Below are positions 11,740-24,530 of a stretch of DNA of 64,000 nt, piece by piece. Position numbers and translations under genes: made by a program. The DNA is from Sclerodactyla briareus. Lineage: Eukaryota > Echinodermata > Holothuroidea > Dendrochirotida > Sclerodactylidae. The stretch spans positions 62,001 through 126,000 of the forward strand of contig JAODTK010001155.1 in the NCBI GenBank assembly GCA_026419785.1. The letters are read 5' to 3'. The notes under the pieces were generated by a model. That model saw nothing but the letters and a program-made list of their open reading frames with translations. It was not told the origin of the DNA and ran no database searches. How positions within the stretch are numbered: position 1 is the first letter of the stretch; every line of letters starts with the position of its first letter.

Positions 11740-12188
11740 CGCCGGTACAAATGTTGATGTATGGACTTGTGCGTCTCAACAAGGGCGACGAGACCGAGAG
11801 ACTGATACGGATTCATGAACATGGTCGATCTTGGCATGCCATAAGACAGCTTGTTATCAATCATGACCCCGACATTCTTTTCATGGTCCATGCCTGCATG
11901 CAGAGTAATACCTTGGGGTGATACTGTTAGATCATCTGCATTGAGCGGTAATAGCTGGCCGCCGTGGAGACCAATTCATTAACGTTTTTATCGTTGTCCG
12001 TATTCGTATTCAATACACTTTATTCATTGTTACTTACCATATCCTCCTACAGTTTTATGATCCCATTTTGAATTCACCAGAGAAATAAAAATGTGTTGTC
12101 GCGGCGTACCATCATCCGCAGACCAATGTTCCAAGGTCGAATTCATATCATTAATATAAATAAGAAATGAGAGCGGTCCGAGGCATAC

Positions 12189-12220
<32 letters not shown>

Positions 12221-13100
12221 CACATCACATACTATACGCTCTCGACTAGAAAAAAAAAACCCATTTTTATAGAACGGTACTCTGGAATTTATTGGTTAAG
12301 TATGAAGTGAATCACCTGACCAGTTCATTTGATAGACCATATGGATACGTAGTTTTGATATTGATTTCTCGCGATTTACTAAAACATTGCCTTGCCGAGA
12401 TCCACGAGTATTCAATCCATTGAATGTTTTACATGATTGAACAACACGTGGAAGGTTAGAACCTATTCAGTTGTTGGCTCATCGTTTTGAATGAACATTT
12501 GGAAAGGATGGGTAATATAGCGGTAGGCCGATATTCGACTTCTTCGAGCTCGAACCCGCTCTTAAAATTTGGAATAACCATGCGGCTTTCCAGTCAGAAG
12601 GGAATACATTAGCATCGATACTCCTGTTCGGTGAATATCATGTAATACCTCATTAACGGTCATCTTCGAAATTTGAGCACTAATATCATCGAGACTCTTG
12701 CTTTACTTGGGTTGAGTGCCATAAGATACTGTAAAACGAATTGTTGATTCACTTCAGGAATGTAGAACTTCGGAATCATTCGGAGTAGAGTACTAATATC
12801 GTCACTAATATACGTAGTTGCTACCTCGTGAAAAACGTGTCAAAAACCTCAGCTAGTTTCTGTGGGTTACCTATTTCATTGCCGTTCATCATCAAAATAT
12901 TAGCGCCCGGGTTAATATCTGTTCCAGTATACGAGAGAGGCATTTCACAAGACATGATTCAATTCAGGTCTTTATTACTATCCGTTGGGCGTAGCCATAG
13001 TAACCACTTTGGTTCGAAGTTCGTACTGCAATCTCTTGTTGCTGTTTCTTACTAAGTGGTCAATTTCAAATCTCCCAAAATAATAACACCGTACTGGTCA
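11740..13100 (-). mobile_element. Jockey/CR1-group LINE reverse transcriptase, split by poly(C)
   Basis: On the minus strand the RT order is clear although frames shift. NPQKLAEVFDTFFTRVATTY (linker) is near 12870-12800. LNPSKAR with DDISAQI is at about 12720-12660. A PSDWKAAW box is near 12590, and GSSSKKSN with an RPI-like segment near 12530. LGPLSFLIYINDMNSTLEHW and SADDGT (motif C as SADD) are near 12185-12105. NVGVMIDNKLSYGMPRS, the DLGV-type motif, is near 11880-11830. A 30-base C run at 12190-12219 interrupts the PQG region. The ORF is broken throughout. Confidence 0.75.
12190..12219. repeat. Poly(C) tract, 30 bases
   Basis: Uninterrupted C run inside the minus-strand LINE, at the place where the RT PQG box is expected. 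It may be real or an inflated homopolymer. Confidence 0.9.
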
Positions 13101-14600
13101 AATGTAAGGAGTAGCAAAACAGCGCGCGTACTTTAAAGTCTAACAAATGAAGCATAATTTCCTATGTCCTAGTCCCAAGGAATATGTACAGTCACGTGTG
13201 ACTTGTGTGTGGATGTATGCGTGCGTAACGTCTACCTTGTAATCAAGCTAACTCCAACATTTCTGCTCAGTATGAGTAGGGGGTCATTTTGGGGGGAAAG
13301 TAACAACTTGTGTATGTTGGGCACTTTTACCTACAACATGCCTGGCGGTTCGAGTTGGAACTTGGTGGGTGGGTTCTCAGGGTGAGTACCATACGATTTC
13401 ATTTGTATGAGTAGGAGGTAATTTTTCTTTCTTCAACTTTCCGAGATGCTCCTCATCATCAATACGTGAATGTTATTCGATTGCTATATGAATCAGTACA
13501 TAGAAGTCCATAGGAATATATCAAGGAGTGAGCCTGTGGTTGTCCTGAAATACCTGCTTGGCTGATTTAGAGTTCAACCTCAGATGAACTTGTATAAAAA
13601 AAAAAATCTATGAGCATGTTGTGAGAAGCATCAGTTAAGTAAGGAACACTGGGGGCATCGTGCCATGGCGCGGTGTAATGCAATCTGTAGCAGAAGATAC
13701 ATTTTGTATATATCCCTCACATTAGTGCATTATACCCAAATAAAGACCTTCGAATCTGACCTTGAAGTAGTCAATGATCAATGGTCCAATTTCCTTGAAA
13801 TCCATCGAACAATAAGCTGTGGCAGATTTGCACGTGGCACATGGGACTCCACCCAGCGGCCGTTCGAAAAATCGCTCAACTCGCTCATCCGGTAGCCATT
13901 TCGACCTTTTATTTCGCGATACTGTTTCCTCGCAGTTTTGGAGGTTTTGGAACATGGCGATCGTTTTCGCTGTATGTGACCGCACATGGCGAAACTGCGA
14001 AACTGTTATTCACAGATTAGCACTGGCACATGGCGATTGTTTTGAGATCAACTTCTGCACCAGAACGTGCTCTGTGCCTAAAACTATCCGATAGTACTGT
14101 GGCCCATGCTTGTATTACTCTCGCGAAAACCCACCAAGTTTAGTGCATTTGGACGCTGTTCTCTAATTCTCTGGCCCCTTTGGCCCCTTCATCACCAATT
14201 CCAATTATCATCCCTGAATGAACACGGAGGTATATTTACGCTAACATCTTCCTCGTGCACTATAGTCTTATCAATCAGCGCTTTGAGACTGCATTGCGGT
14301 GGAAAGCAGTTATATGAAAGTGTAAGATATATAATTATATTGTAGTGAGCGACGTTGTTGATGGTGTTGTGAATAAAAAAGATCATTACATCATCATATT
14401 CATATTCTAGCAAGTCAAATATGTCTTTCTTTAATTGGATTATTATCATGATATAAAGAGTCTTCCAATTGAGGGGGGTGCCCAAATTTTGAAACAGGTG
14501 CTCGTGCCAGTGAGGGTCTACTGCAGGGTCGAGACTGATTGTTGATTCATGACAAAGTAAGAGGAAGTATGCATGTATGGAGTGATCATTACCACACTAC
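13101..14600. other. Unassigned stretch
   Basis: Overlapping ORFs of 60-97 codons lie on both strands at 13665-14485. None has a recognisable domain. The segment at 13820-14000 is somewhat GC-richer, with two GCACATGG-type repeats. No RNA gene is seen. Confidence 0.45.
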
Positions 14601-15392
14601 CTTTAAGCGTGGCGTCTGGGGGGTAGAGGGCCACGTTTTTTAGAGGCGGGAAGTCGGCGTGGCCTTAAGGCGTATTCCAGGTACGCGTTTTTTAAAGGAA
14701 GTGGGTATGTCTGTGCGGTATGTATGCTTGTTGTAGGGGGGCGTGTTCGGGGTATATGTGTGAGATGGCTGATTTTGGAGTGTATGTATGATGTATGTAT
14801 GTATGTATGTATGGATGATGTATGGATGTATGGTTGTATGTAGGTATGTATGTCTGATGTAGTATGTATGTATGTACGCAAGACGAATACCTGATCGCGT
14901 ACTGAGACGCTAAACAAGACCCTGGTGGTTCCCGTAGCGAAGCGATGGTGAATATGCCTGTACTGACTTGGTAAGCTGGGCTGCTCTGGGAGTGACGGCA
15001 CACACGACGACTACCTTATACAGTTGCCACGTGAAGATCATACTTGTAGGGTATGTAGGTATGTAGGTACGTTGGCTTGGGACACGCTGAATTGACATCC
15101 AGCTGGTGGGGATTCCAGCTCATACTTGATTATGTGAGTTCCCCATAATGAGGTCATGGACTCCATAGTTTCAGGGTCAGCCAAAGGCATTTGAGATCGA
15201 GAAAGGTCAAAGGTTTGAAACCTGGAACCACGATATGTCCTGGCTCGTTTGGTGAGAACCACTAAATGTTTTTTTTCTCGTAGATTGAGGTAATTTTCGT
15301 TGTTATTTTGAAAGTACTTAGCTTGGTCGAATTGAGGATAGTCAAGGACACTTATTGATGGGCTGTTGTCCACTATCAGCATATGAACATGT
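14601..15392. repeat. (TATG)n microsatellite at 14781-14876 within unassigned DNA
   Basis: About 95 bp of TATG units carry GATG and GGTA interruptions. A shorter GTATGTAG run is near 15048-15071. The rest of the interval has no recognisable gene. The minus-strand ORF with HTYIHTSYIH is only the repeat read in frame. Confidence 0.85.
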
Positions 15393-17892
15393 TGCAGAAT
15401 ACTGCGCCCTACCCGGCATGCTCTCTAGCCAACAGGGATGAGAATACTGCGGCCCTACCCTGCATGCATCTCTCATCCAACAGGGATAGCATACGCGGCT
15501 CCTACAGCTGCATCTATCATCAAACAGGGATAGAGTACTGCGGCCTACGGATGCCTCTCTTAATCAACAGGGGGAAGAATACCCCGCGGCCCACCCGGCA
15601 TGCATCTCTCATCCAACAGGGTAGAATACCGCGGCTCTACCCGGCATGATGCTAATCCAACAGGGAAAGAATACGCGGCTCTACCCGGCATGCATCTCTC
15701 ATCGGACAGGGATCGAACACGCGGCCCTTACCCGGCATGCGATCTCTCATCCAAAAGAGATAGAAGACTGCGGCCCTACCCGGCATGCACTCTCATCAAG
15801 CAGAGATAGAATACTGCGGCCCTACCCTGCATGCATCTCTCATCAGCAGGGATAGAATACCGCCGCGGCGCCTACCCGGCCTGAATCTTCATCCCACAGG
15901 GATGAGAATACTGCGGACATAACCTCGGCGAGGCATCTCTCATCCAACCGGGATCGAATACGGCGGCCCTACCCGGCATGCATCTCTCATTCAACAGGGA
16001 TGATAGAATACAGCGGCCTAACCGGCATGCATCTCTCATCTGACAGGGATAGAATACAGGGCCCTACCCGGCATGAATCTATCATTCAGCAGGGATAGAA
16101 TCCGCGGCTCTACCCGACCTGACATCTTTATCTTGACAGGGCTATGAACAGCGGCCCTACCCGGCATGAATCTCTCATCTGACAGGGGGATAGGAATACT
16201 GCGGCCCCCTTACCAGCATGCATCTCGCATTACAGCAGGGATAGAATACCGCGGCCCTACCCAGCATGCATCTCTTATCCAACAGGGATAGAATACTGCG
16301 ACCCTACCAGGCATTGCATCTCTCATCTAACAGGGATAGAATATTGCGGCCCCCCCTACCGGCATGCATCTATCATCTAACAGGGATAGAAACCGCGGCC
16401 CTTCCCTGGCATGCAATCTCTCAATCAACAAGGATGGTAGAATACTCGGCCCTACCATGCATGATCTCGATCCAACAAGGATAGAATACTGCGGCCTACC
16501 CAGCATGCCTCTCTGATCCACAAGGATATATCGCTGGGCCATAAAAAAAAGATAGCGCAAACAACACATGGACAGTGGAGGGGCGGGGGTCTGATCCAAC
16601 AGGGATAGAATACTGCGATCCATACCCAGCATCATCTCTTATCCCACAGGGATAGAACAGTCTGTGTGTTCGGCCATACCCAGCATGCATCTCGGATCCA
16701 ACACGGATAGAATACTGCGGCCCTACCCGCATAGCTCTCTTCTCTCATCTACCAGGGTAGAATACTGCGCGCCTACCCGGCATGCATCTCTCATCTAACA
16801 GGATAGAAACTGCGACCCTACCCACATGCATCTCTCATCCACAGGGATCTATACGCGGGCCATAACCCAGCATCATTCTGATCCAACAGGGATAGAATAC
16901 TGCGCCTACCCGGCATGCATCTCTGATCCAACGGGATCGAATACTGCGTCCCTACCCGGCATGCCATCCTCATCCAACAGGATAGATGCCTTCCGCGGGC
17001 CCGTACCCGGCTGCATCTTCTCACCACACAGGGATAGAATACTGCGGCCCTACCTGGCAATGCATCTCTCATCTAACAGGATAAGATATACCGCGGCCCT
17101 TCCGCATGCATCCTCTCATCAACAAGGATAGAATACTGCGGCCCTACCCTGCATGCATCTCTGATCCAACAAGGATGAATACGCGGGCCATCCCCAGCAG
17201 CATCTCTGATCCACAGGGATAGAATACTGCGGCCATACCCAGCATGCATCTCTTATCCAACAGGGATAGAATACACTGCGGCCATACCCAGCATGCATCT
17301 CTTATCCAACAGGGATAGAATACTGCGGCCCTACCCACCCGGCATGCATCTCTCATCTAACAGGTAATAGAATACTGGCGGCCCTACCCGGCATGCATCC
17401 TCATTACCGGGATAGAATACTGCGGCTGCGGCCCTACCCGCATAGCTCTCATCCAACAGGGATACCAACTGCGGCCATACCCACATCATCTCTGAATCCA
17501 ACAGGGATAGAATACTGCGGCCCTACCCTGCATGCATCTCTGATCCAACGGGATAGAATACTGCGGCCCTACCCGCCATCACTCTCATCCCAGCAGGGCA
17601 TAGAAATTCCGCGGCCCTACCCGGCTGCTGATCTCTCATCCAACAGGGATAGAATACTAGCGGCCCTACCTGGCATGCTCTCTCATCTAACAGGATAGAA
17701 TACTCGGCCCTACCCGGCATGCATCTCTCATCCAAGCCGGGAAAGAATACCAGCGCCTAACCCGGCATGTCCTCTCTTCATCTACTAACAGGGCTAAATA
17801 CTGCGGCCCTACCCCCTCATGCCTCCTCTCATCTAACAGGGATAGAATCCTGCGGCCCTAACCCGGCATGCATCTTTCATCCAACAGGGATG
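15393..17892. repeat. GC-rich minisatellite, unit about 47 bp, roughly 50 units
   Basis: A 2.5-kb tandem array. Each unit reads GATAGAATACTGCGGCCCTA, then CCCGGCATGCATCTCTCATC, then CAACAGG. Units vary at set positions (CATCCAACA/CATCTAACA, CTCATC/CTGATC/CTTATC, CCCTACCCGG/CCATACCCAG). Variant types cluster locally; for example, CCATACCCAGCATGCATC occurs twice in a row at 17230-17310, suggesting local homogenisation. Many units carry single-base deletions or insertions, so the number is approximate. The ORFs across it are repeat artefacts. It starts abruptly after AACATGTTGC and ends at AACAGGGATG. Confidence 0.95.
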
Positions 17893-19284
17893 TAAACGTC
17901 ATCGGTGGAACGTTGATTGTTTCATCAAGTCATCCCTATTATATCGGATATGGTTTTGTACATATGCGTTTGGCAGGTTGTTGCTAGGGACATTCTCTCA
18001 TAGTTTTCTCTTCCTAACTCTTTTCCAGTTTTTTCACAAATGTAAACGGTTCAGAGTACTGCTAAAGCCTCGCCCACAATCACTAACCATGAAAGGACGA
18101 CGACATCTGTATAGGTCTGGCGCTCCTCTCACGCTCGTTATATGATCCTCTTACAATTTGTCCACTATAATTTTTTTTTATTCGGGCAGTCAACCCTATG
18201 GTGCCCTCTGTGCTACGCAAGATCGAACAAGCGTCCACCGTCTGTAAATCCCCAGAGGTAGTAAAGATCATCTACAACATTACGCCTCGCTCTTCTTCAA
18301 AATGCAATATTTGTCTCCGTGGGAACATTTCCATCATCAATTATCGGCATTCCATTATGAGTTGACGCTCGTTAATTACGTTTAATCAAGCTTTGACGAT
18401 TTACTTGGAATTTCAGTGAGAATAATACGTAGGCCTATCGGGATACCCTCCTTAGTTTGCCTATGAAAGTCTTTTACCACACACAAAACATTGGAAGAAG
18501 CTCCCTATACCGAAAAAGACAGTTGGTTCTATATTGAGCCCGTCTCAATCGATCATGACGGAATGGATTAATTGAACTGTGAATTATTTGAAGACAATCT
18601 GTTCGCCTTTTTTACCTTCTTACCATTTCTGAAATCATTTGGCTAGTTCGATCCTCAAGATCCGCCCCACACCCCCCCCCCCCCACCCCACACAAGGATC
18701 ATTGAGGTGAAAGTAGGTTCGGAGAATACATGCATGATCTAAATATCCTTGGAAATTTTATTCAAAGATCAATATTGCTGTTAAAAATACAAGTAGCTTG
18801 ACATTTTAAAGGTTTTAGATTCTGAATCAGTCAAATTGCGGTAATCAAATAGTGCCTTATTCAAAACCTTACTGAAATCAATGAAGGGCACATGGTCCAG
18901 TACATGATACTTGACTTAAAAACTCGAATATTAACGATACGAGTGAGAAAATAGAGCACATTATCCAATATTAAATGCTCTTTGTGTACTATAAGCAGTA
19001 CATTCTGCCATATGAAAATACCCATTGCAGTAATGCAGAGTCAATGTAGACCATGTATTTTTTGGAACCATTCATGGTTGGATCTGATCCGATATTCTCA
19101 TCGGTCCCGAAGAGCCAGATGAGATTATGTGTTACAGTTTGCAATTTACCTATTTACTGTTGCTGGTGCCATAGCAAGGTTGCTATGGTAACATAGTGGG
19201 GGTATGGAACGACAGTAAGGGGTACCCTATGGTGGGGTGCCCACGGCGGTGGGTGGTGCCAGCAATGAGGGGTACCCTCGCCAA
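17893..19284 (-). other. Unassigned, with a possible small LINE RT scrap
   Basis: On the minus strand, 18870-18930 translates to VLDHVPFIDFSKVLNKALFD. This resembles RT motif A (FxDFSKAFD) of jockey-group LINEs. The surrounding frames do not give enough further motifs. A C-rich tract is at 18665-18695. Nothing else is recognised. Confidence 0.35.
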
Positions 19285-19386
19285 AAGTTGTGTTGTGTGC
19301 GTGTGTTGTGTGTGTGCGTGCGTGCATGGGCGTGTGTGTGTATGTGTGTGGTGTGTGCGTGTGTGTGTGTGTGTGTGTGTGCGTTT
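19285..19386. repeat. (GT)n microsatellite
   Basis: About 100 bp of GT with GC and AT variants. It creates Cys/Val-rich spurious ORFs on the plus strand and His/Thr-rich ones on the minus. Confidence 0.95.
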
Positions 19387-20264
19387 GCGCGTCCATCAGA
19401 GATTGATGGTTTCTCGCAACTGTCTCCACCTTGGAGTAGCTGAACATGTCGATTTGCACACTTCTAAACTCAGTCACAAAACACACACGGTTCATGTCCC
19501 AAATTGGACCATTTGTTTTCGAAATCAATGGAAATTCTGGGAGGAACATGACCATTTTAAACAAGTTTTTAATTTGCCTTTTCTTCTCCCTGTGTGTGCA
19601 AGATCTTGGTGATTACGAAACATTAATTTCCGAATAATTGGGAATGCCTAACAAGGCAGGGGGTTACAAAATACACGTTACCTCCTTTAGGCAAAACTTG
19701 GGGAAAACAGAAAGGAGTTTCCCTTCAGTACCTGGATGACTAATTTTGCATAGATTTTACGCGTAATTTTAAGGTTGCCGGATATTCATGAAATTTGGTG
19801 GTATAATATGATTTATCATTATTCTCCAAACTTTTTACCATATATTTTAGGTCACTGGGAGCCATTAGTGTGTCTGATTTGCATAGTTTAATTCAAAATT
19901 TCATAAGTTTGTTCATAAAGCTGGTGTGGTCTACCCGTAATTCCCCCCCCCCCCCCTCACCCCCCACCCCGCCCAGCTTGTAACAAACTAGATCCGAGTA
20001 ACTGGGGGGGTATTCACTTTGTCCATATGCTTAATTCCATGCAATATTTTTTATTTTTTTGCGTAGATTGTCCCAGGGAACGTATTGAAAGCGGATCTAT
20101 CGCCTAAACATTAAGATTAGTAAACGGTGCGTCACTTTTACGGTCACGATATCGTGTCTAATCGCAATAATTTAGGCAATTTCATTTCCACAAAAACTCC
20201 TCTGGTACTCCATTCATTATGAATTTGAAATTAGTAGTAAGTGTCCAATTTTATAAGTAGCAGA
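19387..20264. other. Unassigned AT-rich stretch
   Basis: No gene is recognised. A C-rich low-complexity run lies at 19942-19976. Confidence 0.5.
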
Positions 20265-20705
20265 CTTACAGTAGAGGGCTGGCAACTAAAACTACCTTTA
20301 TATATGCTTTTATTTTTGCTTGTTATTATCTGCTAACTGGCAATTTCCCTCTTGCATGCTAAAGGTAAAATAGAAAAAAAAAAAGACATTGAATCGTGAA
20401 AAATGCAAGAGGTCCCGACCCATTTGATGTCTCGCTCTGCGCATGATAGTCTGTCGATATGTGCCTATTGTGGATTATTATGAACATTACAGCATAGGGC
20501 TGGCAACTAAAACTACCTTTATATATGGTTTTTATATTTTGCTGTATTATCTGGTAACTGGCAATTTCCTCTCTTGCATGCTAAGTTAAATAGAAAAAAA
20601 AACAACATGTGATCGTGAACAAGGCAAAGGGTCCACGAACCCATTTTTGATGGTCTCGCTCTGCGGCATGATAGTCTGTCTATATTTGCGTATGTGTGGG
20701 GGACG
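20265..20705. repeat. About 222-bp tandem duplication, two units
   Basis: The units begin with AGGGCTGGCAACTAAAACTA near 20275 and 20496 and end near ATGATAGTCTGTC. They differ by many single-base length changes, several in homopolymers (for example CCCTCTT versus CCTCTCTT and different A-run lengths), and few substitutions. Confidence 0.9.
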
Positions 20706-21242
20706 CTACTTGTTAATATGGCAGTAACAGCTGTAGTCTATAATAAAAAAAAATTGAGTCCACCGATCTAATATCACAAAGAAGTTGATTAGAATAATCA
20801 GGTGAAGATGTTTATTCAGCTTATTATTGTCGATGATGCAGGTTAACTCTGACAGCGTACATCCTTCCGTACATGAATATGTAACCTACATATGCCGTCG
20901 GCAACACTGTTACTTAATCGAGGCATCCCTAGTCAACCTATGGAAGCTTTCTCTCATTTGAGAATACGATTTGGAGGCCGCTATAGCTAAATATCGAGTC
21001 TCACCTTGGGTTTGCCTTTGTGATAAGGGTACGGTACTTCGTCTGTTCAGATTTCCTCATAAAAAGCCATGCCTTTTTATGGGACATTTTTAGGTAGTGG
21101 TGCATGTTACAGTATTATCGAGAACACCATCTGCCATGGCTAGATTAATGACCGATGTTTAGGATTAGGACTCCGAACAGTACTCGGTTTTGATCCCTTG
21201 ACAGCAGATTAGAGTCTGCTAGTAATCTATTGCAGTCATGGA
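20706..21242. other. Unassigned stretch
   Basis: AT-rich, without a recognisable gene, RNA or repeat. Confidence 0.5.
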
Positions 21243-21276
21243 CAGTGTGTATGTGTGTGTGTGTGTGTGTGTGTGT
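21243..21276. repeat. (GT)n microsatellite
   Basis: About 34 bp of GT with one AT variant. Confidence 0.95.
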
Positions 21277-21314
21277 CCGCCATGAGAGAGCATAAGCTAA
21301 ATTTTTTCCCACAG

Positions 21315-21600
21315 CGTTATGGTGACCCTAACTCGTGTCCACAAGGGTTTTCAGACTTCGACGTCTGGCTTACCCGCAGATGACCTCCGACCTGACCCAA
21401 AACATTGTGGGGGGAAACCCACATTACCAGATATGGAGCTCAGTCCATCCAGGTGGGGGTCGAGTGATCGTGTCCACAAGCAGGCGACACCACACATACA
21501 CAACACACACACCACACCACCACCAGCACACACCACACACACACACACCACACACACACACACACCACAACACACACACAACCACACACACTGTCACACC
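21315..21600 (+). repeat. TGACCT-rich dispersed repeat copy with a (CA)n tail
   Basis: It contains ACTCGTGTCCACAAGG, GCAGATGACCTCCGACCTGA, CCCAAAACATTG, CCCACATTACCAGATATGAGC-like text, CCATCCAGGTGGG and GATCGTGTCCACAAGC. The same order occurs in the blocks at 36.7 and 61.3 kb. It runs directly into about 100 bp of CA repeats, as the copy ending near 37925 does. Confidence 0.8.
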
Positions 21601-23899
21601 ACTAACACAACACGTCATGGCCTGGCATAGATTCCTGGACAGTCGTCGAGGAATAAAGAAAGGTTCGATTCCGTCGGGCATGGTGGAACGTAAAGGTCAA
21701 AAAAAATGGGTAACTGTTAACCAGGGGAGTTATTCGAAAGTAGAATCCGCGATTGACTGGGTAGGTTTATTTAGGACGTAATGTCATGCTAATATTTTAC
21801 GGGCGGATTTCATGTGCGTCCATGTGTTTGTTTGCCATCTCATTGCATTCAAGACACAAAGACATTTCATACGATAGCTACAATTCCGTTCAAATTTGTA
21901 GTGGACAGCAGGCAGCCGTAGTTAGGTCTGCTGGGCTATGCCTAGCTTTTGTTGCTGCGGGCTTTGCTTCGCGAAAAAAAAAATATAATGGAGGGGCTTA
22001 CCACGCGAATAAGCACTCGATGAAGATTATCTGCTGTGGACAAATAAACTCGACCACACAGGGTGATAGCCTGGTACCTAGCAGCTCGGTTATACCACTG
22101 GCGGTGGTCAATGTTGTAGAGCAAGAGTGTGAGATGTCTGTAGTATTTGTACCGTCCGTTAGTGTCCCCCTGCGAAGGTACTATAGGCCCTCGGAGGCGA
22201 ATCCATTGGTACCCCCTTTCGCAGTGACCGGATTACCCCATTTTCCAACGTCTCCTAGTAGAGTACAATTAGGAGGCCGGAAATACTCCACTTAGCCCAC
22301 TGCCATAACCAGTCAATCGAACCAGCTGTCTCTACAGTTTCAATTTCGCAAACACTCTTGGGGCAGGATTTGTTGATTAGGTTCATACAGCAGTTTCGCT
22401 GGCAATTCAATGACACGAAAGGCAATACAGAAACTGTCCTCACCCAAATGAGGACCACCAGCAATTGAACGACGCGAAGTTCCATCTTACGTCATCAAAT
22501 ACTGCAGCTTCCAGCCCGAGAGGGGTTTTGAATTTTGCAGACAAACAGACAGCCAGAAGGACATCTAACAACTGCTGAGTAGTATCTGAAATGCGGCTAG
22601 GAAACAATTTTTTTTCCTGCCATTTACACTGACCAATATCTGTGGTCAGTCGCAAAATGGTAGAAAAATTAGCGGTCAATGAGCACAACTTCACTGGAAT
22701 GTATCTACATGGGGAGGGTTCTCTGATATCCTACTGATAATCAAGTGTCGTAAGTTGTAGTCAGGCTATAGGTTTAAGCGTTCAGATCCCAACAATGGAG
22801 TGTGAAAGGCATGAATTCGTATATGCGTGATTTTGTGTATGTGTCCTCATTATCTTATGCCGATTATATGACTGTGTTAATATTTAACTATATTCGTTGA
22901 TTTCGTGAATAGTTCCTTTTAGCAGGTAGGAAGACCGCTAACCCGATGAAAAACGGATGCTCCATAGGATTGAGATCGGATCAATGGGTCGCCTTGATAA
23001 CTGACAGACCTCTGATCATTTAATATGGACGGCAATCAAATTAGTAGTCTAACACTACACTACATATTTCCAGACGCTATTCGTATCAGGTCCAACGCAA
23101 CAATGCGTAGTGATTCCTTGTCGTCTTTTTTGACGAAGTTGATAAGTTGATGAATATAACATTTGAAGTAGAAAAATTGTCTTGATCTGATCGCTCAGAG
23201 TGTTAAATTCTCATTATTAGAAATATGGATTTCTGGTTTGATTGGTAATCCAGAAGGTGGTATATACCAACAGAAAATGTTGAATGAGATCCATCGTACA
23301 TGTACCTTCCCACCCCTCAACCCGAAGGGTTATTTTAGATAGAATCAAGGCTCCGTTTGGCGCCAGTGAGCAGCCGTTTGGCGGCCTTGGGCTGTGAAAA
23401 CGTTCATATCTGTTGGGAAATTGTACACTAAAGTTTCAGTTTCTAGCAAACTGTAGCCTGTTCATTCTCACTGAATCACTCCTTCTTCAACCCTACACTT
23501 CAAAACTTCCCTCCAACCCCCCCCCCCCCCTATTCCCCGAGTGATATGTTAGGGTGGTATTTTTTCTGTTGCCTCCTGTGCAGGGACCCTACTCTCTCAA
23601 AATCCACTAGGAGAGCTATTCTTGTTTGGTTGACATTCTATAAAGTATCCCTTAACGTCTTGAAAGATATCAACAAATGGACAGTTTCATCACCATAGGA
23701 GGGGGGGGGGGGGTCCTGGGAGGGATTAGACAAATACAGTCATGTTAAACAGGGCTGGATTATTTGTCTGTCAATAAAAATTGGTTTGATGGTTTTGGTT
23801 TGGTTGAGTGATGTATAGAGGTACAGTCTGATTGGTATTAAATTGACTCCCTGTGACTTTTTTCAGATTGTTTACTTTCTGATGGATATGGAGGCATTT
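21601..23899. other. Unassigned, with an unrecognised 169-codon ORF
   Basis: The plus-strand ORF at 21786-22295 has Cys-rich and Ser/Pro-rich stretches but no recognisable domain, and a minus-strand ORF overlaps it. I do not treat it as a gene. C or G homopolymers lie at 23518-23530 and 23700-23713. Confidence 0.4.
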
Positions 23900-24330
23900 G
23901 AACTGCTTACACAAACAACAAATTTATTGATGGCTCGTTGGTCATGTGTATGCATGTCACGCCCATTGTAAACCCATGCAAAGGGTTCCTACATGTATGT
24001 AGGCTGATCATATGGCCAGCATGATCCATTGTCTTGTCTGGTCCAAGGTCATGTAAGGTCTGCAGAAGTCGAGGCCAAAAAATTGTTAGCATGATCGACA
24101 AATACTTTACACAAAATATTGGTGTTTTTATAGGGTTCATGACCCCTATTGTCAATTTCGGTCTGTCTTTGGTCATCTAAGATCAACAGAGGTTCAGAGT
24201 CTGATAAACCTGTAGCCAGTTTCATTAATGATATAGGTTGCTGTACAGAGCACATGATCCCTAGGTCTGGTCCAAGCATAGGACATCTGAAATCATCGAG
24301 TTACAAAAGACAACAAGGAATCACTACGCA
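23900..24330 (-). repeat. Diverged minus-strand relative of the TGACCT-rich repeat
   Basis: On the minus strand it shows GAACCTCTGTTGATCTTAGA followed by TGACC and CAATAGGGGTCATG. This parallels the CTCTGTTGACCTCAGATGACC and CAATAGGGATCATG segments of the plus-strand copies. A second TGACCTTGGACCAG block lies nearer 24040. Similarity is partial. Confidence 0.45.
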
Positions 24331-24394
24331 TTGTTGCGTTCTTGTTTAGATTTTGGTTTCATGTGGTATCAGTGTTGTAGTCGAGACCAGCACA

Positions 24395-24530
24395 TCCAAG
24401 ACCGAGATCGAGACCGAGACCAGAGGGTGTCGAGACCGAGACCGAGACCAGGAGCACAACTTCGAGACCGAGACCGAGACCAGCAGGGTTCGAGACGAGA
24501 TCGAGACCGAGATCGAGACCGAGACCGAAT
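24395..24530. repeat. (GAGACC)n hexanucleotide array
   Basis: About 135 bp of GAGACC and GAGATC units, with two short interruptions reading CAGCAGGGTT-like text. The Arg/Asp ORF on the plus strand and the Ser/Val ORF on the minus strand are repeat translations. Confidence 0.95.

Noticed and set aside
15393-17892. CRISPR-like regular repeats
   Set aside because: Units are head-to-tail with no unique spacers, in animal DNA. It is a minisatellite.
19154-19612. Cys/Val-rich and His/Thr-rich ORFs over 130 codons
   Set aside because: Their core is the (GT)n microsatellite, and the flanks show no domain.
21319-21781. His/Thr-rich ORFs of 103 and 148 codons
   Set aside because: They run through the TGACCT repeat and its CA tail, with no independent coding evidence.
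21786-22295. 169-codon ORF as a gene
   Set aside because: No recognisable domain and a competing minus-strand ORF. It includes a 9-base A run and has no supporting context.
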